From a virus, in the IMG/VR virus record IMGVR_UViG_3300029893_000044, positions 1 to 33,438 of that record: a stretch of 33,438 nt of DNA. The stretch is one strand, 5' to 3'. The notes beneath the pieces are model-generated. The model worked only from the letters and a program-made list of their open reading frames with translations. It was not told the origin of the DNA and made no database searches. Position 1 is the first letter of the stretch; every line of letters starts with the position of its first letter. The position numbers and the translations under genes are program-made. This document shows, piece after piece, positions 7,588 through 13,619 of this stretch.

Positions 7588-7840
7588 GAAAGCAGTATAC
7601 AGGGAGACAGCCATCCTCCCACGCGACCGCGATCTTGCCGTTCACGTAGTCGTGCAGCATTCGCGCCGCGATCTTACGGATGTTCTCGTCGAGGTGAGAG
7701 CTAGCCAGGCGCACCAGCTTACGCTCTGTCAGGTCGATGATGTTCTTCGAAGAATCGTTGGGAAAAGCGATGGTCACGTGCGTCTGGTAGGCGCTTCGCG
7801 ATCGCGGTCCGTTCTTCTTCTTGGCCATGACGGTCGACAT
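7577..7840 (-). CDS. Hypothetical protein, 3' end probably altered by GIY-YIG insertion
   Basis: An 87-residue basic protein (MAKKKNGPRSRSAYQTHVTIAFPNDSSKNIIDLTERKLVRLASSHLDENIRKIAARML) of unknown function. Translation can start at the ATG at 7840 or the one at 7828. The last 13 residues (EDGCLPVYCFLKL) may come from the inserted GIY-YIG element. The sequence CGTGGG occurs in the same reading phase here (7618-7623, in the AW codons) and just past the GIY-YIG gene (6923-6928). There it is followed after one codon by TAG and then groEL. The ancestral protein may therefore have ended ..AVxWVS. Confidence 0.7.
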   Translation of the reverse strand: MSTVMAKKKNGPRSRSAYQTHVTIAFPNDSSKNIIDLTERKLVRLASSHLDENIRKIAARMLHDYVNGKIAVAWEDGCLPVYCFLKL

Positions 7841-7895
7841 GAAACTCTCTACACGTAAGTAACGGTCCTCTCAACGCAAGATAGCGTGTCGAACG

Positions 7896-8048
7896 TCAGT
7901 CAGCTCTTTTAGATCTCGCGTGTCGGTAGAGCCACCAAGCCACGTAGAGACTCAGCACGCTGCCCACGATGATCGGGCTCGCTTTCGCAGCGAGCGCAGC
8001 TACGCTCGCGATCGACACCCCGACGACCTTGCGTCGGTGGCCTTCCAC
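7896..8048 (-). CDS. Small single-pass membrane protein (50 aa)
   Basis: This short gene starts with GTG one base after the TGA of the upstream gene. The product has a basic N-terminus (MEGHRRK), one long hydrophobic stretch (VSIASVAALAAKASPIIVG then VLSLYVAWWLY, about 30 residues, possibly two short segments) and a basic tail (RHARSKRAD). It could be a holin-like or inner-membrane accessory protein, but no family is recognised. The tight spacing to the upstream stop supports coupled translation. About 55 untranslated bases separate it from the next gene. Confidence 0.6.
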   Translation of the reverse strand: MEGHRRKVVGVSIASVAALAAKASPIIVGSVLSLYVAWWLYRHARSKRAD

Positions 8049-8049
8049 G

Positions 8050-8253
8050 TCAAGCCTCGTGTGGCTTGAAGAAGTTGCCGACGATGACGCCGTCGATGTC
8101 GCGGTAGACGTGGAGCATCATGGCTCCGACGCGTTTCGTGTGCTGGTACTCGAGCGGTCTAGAGAGCGGCTCGAGCCTTTCGCTTGGCCACTCGCGCCAT
8201 TCCTCGACCTGAGGGTCCCAGATCGCCCACGAACCGTCGACGACGCTCGACAT
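8050..8253 (-). CDS. Hypothetical protein
   Basis: A 67-residue protein (MSSVVDGSWAIWDPQVEEWREW.. ending GVIVGNFFKPHEA) of unknown function. An in-frame ATG at 8334 would add 27 basic residues. I prefer 8253 because the upstream stretch coincides with the displaced 3' end of the glycosylase gene in another frame. Even so it overlaps that remnant by about 95 bp. The codons from 8253 onward have GC-rich third positions. It is followed immediately by the small membrane-protein gene. Confidence 0.6.
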   Translation of the reverse strand: MSSVVDGSWAIWDPQVEEWREWPSERLEPLSRPLEYQHTKRVGAMMLHVYRDIDGVIVGNFFKPHEA

Positions 8254-8350
8254 CTGGATCAGGGCCCCAGCCTTCTTCCGGCCAGAGACCTTCTTTCGCT
8301 TCGTTCGTGATAGCAGTGTTTTCAGCCACTTCATGTTGCCAGTAATCCAT
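8159..8350 (-). pseudogene. Displaced 3' coding end of the MBD4-like glycosylase gene
   Basis: In this frame the minus strand encodes DYW, then 16 residues, then GLWPEEGWGPDPDVERRRRF and a basic tail ending at TAG 8159. The same string, DYW..GLW..GW..DPDVE.RR.RF, forms the C-terminus of the intact glycosylase at 8967. The two copies are separated by the GIY-YIG gene and share the 10-mer GGATTACTGG at the junction. The simplest reading is that this is the original 3' end of the glycosylase gene, cut off by the insertion. An ATG happens to precede DYW at 8350, but there is no ribosome-binding site and independent translation is unlikely. Confidence 0.75.
8339..8348 (+). repeat. 10-bp direct repeat, left junction of GIY-YIG insertion
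   Basis: CCAGTAATCC on the plus strand, repeated exactly at 9084-9093. The two copies are 745 bp apart and bracket the GIY-YIG gene. Both encode G/D-Y-W of the glycosylase on the minus strand. It marks the point where the glycosylase reading frame was split. Confidence 0.75.
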
Positions 8351-8364
8351 AACTACTTGTGATC

Positions 8365-9090
8365 ATGCGATACATCTACGTTATCAGATGCTTACTTGAC
8401 GAGAAACTCTACGTAGGACAGACTGTCCAACGACCTGAACGACGCTTTGCTCTTCATTGGAACCAAGCTTGTCGAGGTCATGGTTACTATCTCCACCGAG
8501 CGATGCGAACGCACGGAAAAGAACATTTTGAATGTCATGTCATCGAACAGTGTTCTGACGAACAAGCAGATGACAGAGAAAAGTACTGGATCAACGAGTT
8601 TGGAACTCTTGATCCAACGCGTGGTTACAACTTAGAAAGCGGCGGTAACGTCGCCAAGACGATCAGTACTCAAACTCGTCAGAAGCAGAGCGAAGCTGCT
8701 CGACGTCGGTTCGAACAGATGACACCTGAACAACGAGAAACGTGGAACGCGTCATTGCGAAAACGACCACCGTGTACAGCTGAACAGGCTAGAAAGATCT
8801 CAGAGTACCATCGAGGTCGTCCAAAGTCGCTTGAACACAAGAAGAAGATCGCTGCGGCCCGTTGTCGACTTGCTGAAGAGTACTTCGAAACAGTCGCACG
8901 TGCTTACGAAGCCGGTAGCTCTGTTGTACAGTTATGTGAGCAATACTCGGTAGGTTCAAGTTCGATCTATACAGCTTTGCGACGTTTCGGACTGCTTCCA
9001 CTTAGAAAACGTGCCCGCCGATCTTCAACATCAGGATCTGAAGGCCATCCGTCCTTGAGCCATAACCCTGATTGCGCCTCAACCCAGTAA
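8365..9090 (+). CDS. GIY-YIG homing endonuclease inserted in a glycosylase gene
   Basis: A 241-residue protein. The GIY-YIG core reads RYIYVIRCLLDEKLYVGQT, followed by RPERRFALHW and a glutamate in DREKYWINEF. It continues with GYNLESGG, NUMOD3-like segments (TAEQARKISEYHRGRPKS) and a helix-turn-helix-like C-terminus (VVQLCEQYSVGSSSIYTALRRFG). A GTG at 8359 is an alternative start. The last ~40 residues (LRKRARRSSTSGSEGHPS..) are encoded opposite the glycosylase C-terminus, a 124-bp antiparallel overlap. The nuclease frame there looks like read-through of sequence selected on the other strand. See the insertion finding. Confidence 0.92.
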   Translation: MRYIYVIRCLLDEKLYVGQTVQRPERRFALHWNQACRGHGYYLHRAMRTHGKEHFECHVIEQCSDEQADDREKYWINEFGTLDPTRGYNLESGGNVAKTISTQTRQKQSEAARRRFEQMTPEQRETWNASLRKRPPCTAEQARKISEYHRGRPKSLEHKKKIAAARCRLAEEYFETVARAYEAGSSVVQLCEQYSVGSSSIYTALRRFGLLPLRKRARRSSTSGSEGHPSLSHNPDCASTQ

Positions 9091-9473
9091 TCCGAAAGAG
9101 CGTGGTCGTTCGGACAGACATCACCCAGCTCCTCTAAGAAAAATATCCTCCAGCAGTCGAACGCGTACTCTCCTACGCCAGGTAACTCACGCGCGTCCTG
9201 CCACCAGATCCCCTGGTAAGCGTCAGCGAACTGGATGAGGCGTTTCGCTCTCTGCTTCTGGAAGCCTAGTGGCTGGAGCAGATCGACGAGGTCCTCCTCG
9301 ACTGCGCGCGCCATGTCGTAGGCGCACGGGTACTTCTCGAAGAGCTTGTCGACCACTCCACGGACCTGCTTGCCGCGCGTGCGGTTGAGCAGCAAGCAGC
9401 AGACGAGCACCTTGAACTCGTCAGGGTAGTAGTCCTCTTGAATGAGGCGTCGGAGCGAGCGGACAGGGATCAT
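8967..9473 (-). CDS. MBD4-like HhH-GPD DNA glycosylase with replaced C-terminus
   Basis: A 168-residue protein of the helix-hairpin-helix glycosylase superfamily. It resembles the catalytic domain of MBD4: LVCCLLLNRTRGKQVRGVVDKLFEKYP, LLQPLGFQKQRAKRLIQFADAY, the hairpin ELPGVGEYAFDCWRIF, then DVCPNDHALSDYW. The Asp in CPNDH (about residue 123) aligns with the catalytic Asp of MBD4. It would excise damaged or mismatched bases such as T or U opposite G. The C-terminus after DYW is encoded by the GIY-YIG element; the older version lies at 8159-8350. ATG 9473 is chosen; a GTG at 9479 is possible. It follows the AAA ATPase gene. Confidence 0.85.
   Translation of the reverse strand: MIPVRSLRRLIQEDYYPDEFKVLVCCLLLNRTRGKQVRGVVDKLFEKYPCAYDMARAVEEDLVDLLQPLGFQKQRAKRLIQFADAYQGIWWQDARELPGVGEYAFDCWRIFFLEELGDVCPNDHALSDYWVEAQSGLWLKDGWPSDPDVEDRRARFLSGSSPKRRKAV
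9084..9093 (+). repeat. 10-bp direct repeat, right junction of GIY-YIG insertion
   Basis: Second copy of CCAGTAATCC, 745 bp from the copy at 8339. It lies inside the intact glycosylase gene at the DYW codons, where the ancestral and replacement tails diverge. Confidence 0.75.
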
Positions 9474-9509
9474 TCCCACGGATCTTCTGCTTCGGCCTGC
9501 TCCGGAGCT

Positions 9510-10700
9510 TCACCCCTCCTCGCCGTAGTTCTCCATCAGCTCAGCGACACGCTGCTGGAGCTCCTTGACGCTCGCGAGAGCGCGGTCGGCTCCGAGGACA
9601 CGGCGACGGGTGATGTACTCCTTCACGAACGCGACCGGCCAGTCCTTCACGAGCTCGAGCGCGTCGTCAGCGTACTCGCCGAGCAGCTTGCGCATCGCCA
9701 CCTCGTCGAGCTTCGACACGTAGACGACGTCGTCGAAGCGTCCGGGGCGCTTGAGCGCGTCAGCGAGGCTGCTGAGGTGGTTGACCGTGGCGAAGACGAG
9801 CCTGACGCGACGGTGGAGCATCTCCATCATCTCGAAGAGAGCGAGCTGAGAAGCGGATCGGTCGAGGTCGTCGAAGATGATCGCGTCGGGTTCGAAGATG
9901 CTGATGATCTCTCCGACGGACTCGGTCCCGAGGAAGCCGATGTCCTCCACACGAACGCGCAGGCTACGGACGTCGAGCTTCTCGCAGACCGTGCGCGCCA
10001 GAGTGCTCTTCCCGGTCCCGGCAGGTCCGTGGAACAGGATGGTGCGCTTCACGCCGTGCGCCGCGTACGCTTTCAGGTCCGTGACCCAGTCGTCAGCGAG
10101 GGTCGAACCCACAGAGCTGACGATGTCATCGGTGACGACGCGCACCTGTCCGCCGGATCCAGAGCCACGCGGAGCCTTGATGCTCATCGCGTCGTAGTTC
10201 TTCTCTACAGCGCTGAGGACGATGCGGTTCGGGTCGATGGTCTTCCACAGGAGATCGCGGACGAACTTGACGCTGGCTTCGTAGCTGTCCACGTGGGCCA
10301 AGATGTCGGTCGTCGTGTTCTCGTTGTTCTCTTTCACCCAGCCGATGCGTACACCAGGCTTCGAGATGAGCATGACGGTGGTCGTGCCGGCGTGGTTGAC
10401 CTTGATCCGCGACGTGACGTGAGGCTCGAGGATCTCGAGCAGCTGATCCTTGATGCACGACGGGAACACGCGTCGCCAACCGTTGCGATCGAGCACGTCG
10501 TAGAAGTACAGATCGTCGCCGGTCATGGTGCGCGCGACTGAGAGGAGCGCTTCGACGACGTTGAAGGGGGTCGGGTTCATGACCGCCTTGCCGACGACCT
10601 CGACGGACTTCATGCTCTTCTCGAGTAGGTCGTCCCACCCAGAGTTCTTGAAACGTCGAACGTAGAAGTCCCACTTCAGCTTCATGTCGTTGTTGCTCAC
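9510..10700 (-). CDS. AAA+ ATPase (BCS1-like)
   Basis: A 396-residue protein. The first ~200 residues are unknown and may be a recognition or adaptor domain. The AAA+ module follows: Walker A HGPAGTGKST (about 224-233), Walker B AIIFDDLD (about 273-280), sensor 1 FATVNHLSSL and the RPGRFDDVVYV box typical of BCS1/katanin-type AAA proteins. It ends in a helical lid with the coiled segment ALASVKELQQRVAEL. It should use ATP to remodel a protein or nucleoprotein partner. GTG 10700 lies in a GTGA overlap with the Fpg gene and has GGAGG six bases upstream, so it is favoured over ATG 10685. It lies between two DNA glycosylase genes. Confidence 0.85.
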   Translation of the reverse strand: MSNNDMKLKWDFYVRRFKNSGWDDLLEKSMKSVEVVGKAVMNPTPFNVVEALLSVARTMTGDDLYFYDVLDRNGWRRVFPSCIKDQLLEILEPHVTSRIKVNHAGTTTVMLISKPGVRIGWVKENNENTTTDILAHVDSYEASVKFVRDLLWKTIDPNRIVLSAVEKNYDAMSIKAPRGSGSGGQVRVVTDDIVSSVGSTLADDWVTDLKAYAAHGVKRTILFHGPAGTGKSTLARTVCEKLDVRSLRVRVEDIGFLGTESVGEIISIFEPDAIIFDDLDRSASQLALFEMMEMLHRRVRLVFATVNHLSSLADALKRPGRFDDVVYVSKLDEVAMRKLLGEYADDALELVKDWPVAFVKEYITRRRVLGADRALASVKELQQRVAELMENYGEEG

Positions 10701-11551
10701 TCGTTGCCTCCCTGAACCTCGGGGACCCACCACACGGTGCGTCCGTTCTTGTCTTTGCGGCGCTCTACGGCGCGACCTGCGGGGTCTGTGATCCTACCGT
10801 ACACCTCGAGGAAGTCGACGTGATCTCCTCGTTCATCTTCTCCTCCGTAGAAGTTCTCCAGCGTAGCTCCTCCTCGAGAGTACGATTCCTTCATGACGTT
10901 CGCGACAGCCGTGCACAACGATTCCCACACCTTGTCTGGCATGTTGATGACGAGCCGATCGGGGTGAACGCGAGCCCGGTACATCACTTCCGCGCGGATG
11001 TAGTTGCCGACGCCAGCGAAGACGTCCTGCATCAAGAGCACATCGCAGATGCGTTTCTTCGCGTACTTCATGGCTCTGAGCCTGGCTTTTCCAGACGTCA
11101 TCGGCTCAGCTAGAGCGTCCCATCCGAGCTCGTCGAGGCGTGACGTGGCCTCTCGCGTCGACACAACCCGGAAGTTACCGAAGCGTCGCTGATCGTCGTA
11201 GTACACTGGGAGCATGCCTCGGGTCGGAGGCTTCTCGCACCACAGCCTGAGAGCGGTGTGTTTGCCTTCCTCTCGCGTCCAACGACCGGACATGCCGAGC
11301 GTCGCGATCGCGGAGAGTTCATCCTCGAAGTCGAGGACGATCACCTTTCCACGACAACGCACGTTCGTCACTCTCTTGCTCTTCAGCTCGTCTAAGCGAG
11401 CGATCGGCTGCTTGATGAAGCGCCCGAACTGCTCTACGTCGCGCACGACGCAGTCCAAGATGCTGCTCTTCAACCAGTCGGCGGTGCGGCGAACTTCAGG
11501 CCCCTCGGGTGGAGGCCTCGAGGACTTCGCGGATGCGGATGATCTGTGCAT
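10697..11551 (-). CDS. Fpg/Nei-family DNA glycosylase with lost native start and zincless finger
   Basis: The family body is complete, about 270 residues from PEGPEVRR (the normal Fpg N-terminus) to the end. It has RCRGKVIVLDF (beta-loop lysine), LGMSGRW, DDQRRFGNF and the H2TH segment QDVFAGVGNYIRAEVMYRARVHP. The terminal hairpin VYGRITDPAG...NGRTVWWVPEVQ keeps the arginine but has none of the four zinc cysteines. The codon before the catalytic proline is CCA, not ATG. The nearest in-frame ATG (11551) would add a 14-residue leader and bury the Pro1 nucleophile needed for base excision. The adjoining GIY-YIG gene ends inside the first codons, so the insertion probably destroyed the start. Confidence 0.8.
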   Translation of the reverse strand: MHRSSASAKSSRPPPEGPEVRRTADWLKSSILDCVVRDVEQFGRFIKQPIARLDELKSKRVTNVRCRGKVIVLDFEDELSAIATLGMSGRWTREEGKHTALRLWCEKPPTRGMLPVYYDDQRRFGNFRVVSTREATSRLDELGWDALAEPMTSGKARLRAMKYAKKRICDVLLMQDVFAGVGNYIRAEVMYRARVHPDRLVINMPDKVWESLCTAVANVMKESYSRGGATLENFYGGEDERGDHVDFLEVYGRITDPAGRAVERRKDKNGRTVWWVPEVQGGNE

Positions 11552-12110
11552 GCTTGACTGTACGACTGTACTTTGCACTGAGCTCTGCGAACGTGAACTC
11601 TCCAGTTTCGTAGTCACGAAGGATCGAACGCATCGTCTCTTCGTCGAGTCGAACCCCTTGCTTGCGCCGTCGATACGTCTTCTCGTACTCCTCAGTTCCA
11701 GGGACGAGCTTCCTACCCTTGTTCCAAGGTTCGCGACCGGTCAACTCTTGGATTCGCTTCTCGCGCTGTGCTGCCGTCAATTTTCGACCGTGACACTTCT
11801 GGCTGATGAGTCGCTTTGTTTCCTCAGTGTGCCGATCGTTAGGGCCGAATCCACCTGTGCCTTCGCTCATGTTGTAGAACTCTTCTGATCGTACTGCATC
11901 GAAGTAGGCAATCCAGAACTTCTCACGATCGATGAGATGACGCATGTCACGACACTTCTCTAGGTTGATCCGTTCGAAGTTGTGGCGACCGTACTTGCGA
12001 ATCGCTTGCTTCAAGAAGGTACCAGAACCCAAGTAATCTCTCCTATCAGTGGAATCACGGCCCACGTAACCTCGACCGTTAACGAGGTTGATCGTCAAGT
12101 AGACGTACAT
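11496..12110 (-). CDS. GIY-YIG homing endonuclease truncating the Fpg gene
   Basis: A 204-residue protein. The GIY-YIG core reads YVYLTINLVNGRGYVGRDSTD, then YGRHNFERINLEKC with glutamate in DREKFWIAYF. The middle has NUMOD-type segments (HTEETKRLISQKCHGRK, QREKRIQELTGREPWNKGRK). The C-terminal DNA-binding part (RSILRDYETGEFTFAELSAKYSRTVKHAQIIRIREVL) closely resembles the copy at 12831. A TTG at 12128 is in frame, but the ATG at 12110 is more likely. The final codons (ASTRGA, stop) are read from Fpg gene sequence in another frame. The gene lies between the divergent 12168 gene and Fpg. Confidence 0.9.
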   Translation of the reverse strand: MYVYLTINLVNGRGYVGRDSTDRRDYLGSGTFLKQAIRKYGRHNFERINLEKCRDMRHLIDREKFWIAYFDAVRSEEFYNMSEGTGGFGPNDRHTEETKRLISQKCHGRKLTAAQREKRIQELTGREPWNKGRKLVPGTEEYEKTYRRRKQGVRLDEETMRSILRDYETGEFTFAELSAKYSRTVKHAQIIRIREVLEASTRGA

Positions 12111-12167
12111 GCTCTTAGCTATGCCCAAGAGACCGGTCTTTCAGGCAAACATGGTAGATTCCATAGC

Positions 12168-12533
12168 ATGGTTGCCAAGAAGAAGGCGCGGTTCTCGAAG
12201 GATGACATCGAGTTCTGCCTGAACGACTACCGCTCTGAGGAGTATGTCAAGACGTCTGCCGACGTCGACAAGGTCATGAACGCTCGGTGGAAGCTCTTCG
12301 AGAAGGTGCGTGCTGCTCACGGCGCGGCTGAGTCCAACGAGGTCAAACAAGTTCTGAGGTTCACGATGGACGTCATCCTCGACGAGATCAAAGCGCTCGC
12401 TTTCTTTTGCGGCGCGAAGAAGCAGCTCGAGGAACCGCACGTCGCTGCTTGGATCGCGCTCACTGACAAGGTCGATCGGTTGTCCGAGGAGCTCGACCGC
12501 GTCGCCAGTCGCCTCCCAGAAGAGCACTACTGA
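12168..12533 (+). CDS. Hypothetical helical protein
   Basis: A 121-residue protein, mostly helical and charged (MVAKKKARFSKDDIEFCLNDYRSEEYVKTSADVDKVMNARWKLFEKVRAA...DKVDRLSEELDRVASRLPEEHY), with a coiled-coil-like C-terminus. No family is recognised. TAGATT lies 7 nt before the ATG. The promoter must lie in or beside the 5' end of the divergent GIY-YIG gene, since only 57 bp separate the two starts. First gene of the plus-strand island. Confidence 0.8.
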   Translation: MVAKKKARFSKDDIEFCLNDYRSEEYVKTSADVDKVMNARWKLFEKVRAAHGAAESNEVKQVLRFTMDVILDEIKALAFFCGAKKQLEEPHVAAWIALTDKVDRLSEELDRVASRLPEEHY

Positions 12534-12604
12534 TGTATCTTCACAAGCATCCGTTCGCTGATGGTAACCTTGTATCATCTACGGCTAGAGGATCACACCC
12601 AACG
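12534..12604 (+). promoter_or_regulatory. AT-richer leader before the 12605 gene, possible promoter
   Basis: These 71 bases follow the TGA of the previous gene. They contain TTGTATCATC and TAGAGGATC ahead of the next likely start. A TGATG at 12531-12535 would open an in-frame 24-residue extension, but its third codon positions are AT-rich, unlike coding sequence here. I therefore read the stretch as leader or promoter with a weak AGAGGA ribosome-binding site. Confidence 0.35.
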
Positions 12605-12757
12605 ATGGACTTCTACGCAGCGGATCTCGTCGTGTGCATGAGAACGATGCGAACGATGAAGGATCGGTACAACGCTACGACCAAGACGCCACATCGCACG
12701 CTGATCCGCCTCTACGAAGCGATCGAAGCAGATGAGAAGGTCCTCGTGCTTACTTAA
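12605..12757 (+). CDS. Small hypothetical protein
   Basis: A 50-residue basic protein (MDFYAADLVVCMRTMRTMKDRYNATTKTPHRTLIRLYEAIEADEKVLVLT) with a helical core. An upstream ATG at 12533 in a TGATG overlap would make it 74 residues, but codon usage turns coding-like only from 12605. It is followed three bases later by a small membrane-protein gene. Function unknown. Confidence 0.6.
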   Translation: MDFYAADLVVCMRTMRTMKDRYNATTKTPHRTLIRLYEAIEADEKVLVLT

Positions 12758-12760
12758 AGC

Positions 12761-12901
12761 ATGACCAAGACACCTGGCACCATCATCAAGATCTTCGGAG
12801 CGACGCTGTTCGTCGTCCTCCTCGGCGCGTTCATCTGGTCGCTGACACGACCGCCCGTGACGCACGGCCCGATGCCCGACCCGTGGCACGAGACGCGCTG
12901 A
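12761..12901 (+). CDS. Small single-pass membrane protein (46 aa)
   Basis: This short gene follows the previous stop by three bases. It encodes a short polar N-terminus (MTKTPGTIIK), a transmembrane helix (IFGATLFVVLLGAFIWSL) and a proline-rich C-terminal tail (RPPVTHGPMPDPWHETR). That topology suits a spanin-, holin- or antiholin-like envelope protein, but no family is recognised. The neighbouring envelope genes (zinc proteases and endolysin, 13585-15960) fit a lysis role. The last 71 bases overlap, antiparallel, the 3' end of the GIY-YIG gene. Confidence 0.6.
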   Translation: MTKTPGTIIKIFGATLFVVLLGAFIWSLTRPPVTHGPMPDPWHETR

Positions 12902-13619
12902 TCAACTTTCGACGGTATCGTTCGAGCACTTTGCGGTTGATCACACGCTTGTAACGAGCTGACAGCTCAGCGAAATTAAAGTTACCGGTCTCGTGATCGG
13001 TCAATACTTGACGCATCAGTTCTTCGTCAGCGAAGACAGGTTTTCTCCTTTGAGAAGCGGCGATCCGCATTCGCTGTTTTGTCTCATCCGAATGACGTCG
13101 TCCAAGCATTGGAGACGGAAGTTGATCTCGTACTGCGCGATACGCTTCCTTGAGTATCGCGATTTGAATTTGCGTCAGCTTCTTACCGGGTTTGCCGAGT
13201 CGAGGCCCAGGTATGCCTCGACGCTCAGGTCGCGCTCGACCCTTCCAGTAAGCAGATATCCGTGCTCTGGATTGTTCGGACCACACGCACCCTCGCGAAC
13301 CATCGCCGCCATCTGTGAGATTGTAGAGAGGAACACCTTGTTCTCTCAAGAACACTACCCAATCGCGTTCTGACGCGAACGCTTCCTCTTTCGAGGAATG
13401 CCAACTGACTATCCACCACTCAAAAGCATCACCGCCGTGCTTCGCTAACGCGGCATGGAAGTAGGTCTTGCTACCGCGTTTAGCGAGCTTGATGTGATCC
13501 TTCCAACGTCTTTCTGGAAATGCTGCCTTCCCAAGGTAAATTCTTCCTGACGCTTGATGCTGAACAGCGTACAGCGCGTGAGGTTTACAAGGAACAACGG
13601 ATGAAGGCTGTAGGATCAC
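12831..13619 (-). CDS. GIY-YIG homing endonuclease
   Basis: A 262-residue protein. The GIY-YIG-type core reads HALYAVQHQASGRIYLGKA (degenerate YLG), followed by PERRWKDHIKLAKRG and glutamate in SERDWVVFL. Then come LTDGGDGSRG, NUMOD3-like repeats (WSEQSRARISAYWKG, HSDETKQRMRIAASQR) and a DNA-binding end (RQVLTDHETGNFNFAELSARYKRVINRKVLERY) shared with the copy at 11496. It starts with GTG, with TAGAAT 8 nt upstream. The first codons overlap the protease 3' end by 35 bp. The last ~24 residues run antisense through the small membrane-protein gene and are probably accidental read-through after insertion. Confidence 0.88.
   Translation of the reverse strand: MILQPSSVVPCKPHALYAVQHQASGRIYLGKAAFPERRWKDHIKLAKRGSKTYFHAALAKHGGDAFEWWIVSWHSSKEEAFASERDWVVFLREQGVPLYNLTDGGDGSRGCVWSEQSRARISAYWKGRARPERRGIPGPRLGKPGKKLTQIQIAILKEAYRAVRDQLPSPMLGRRHSDETKQRMRIAASQRRKPVFADEELMRQVLTDHETGNFNFAELSARYKRVINRKVLERYRRKLISASRATGRASGRASRAVVSATR

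Noticed and set aside
9438-10541. 367-codon plus-strand open frame opposite the AAA ATPase gene
   Set aside because: It is a typical antisense shadow in GC-rich DNA, rich in Val, Arg, Glu and Asp; the minus strand encodes a clear AAA+ protein.
11496-12152. Group I intron in the Fpg gene, with ATG at 12152 as a tiny first exon
   Set aside because: Removing 12149-11510 would restore ATG-CCC-GAG, but the exon does not end in T, no terminal intron G precedes the second exon, and no P/Q/R/S helices were recognised. It remains a possibility only for experiment.
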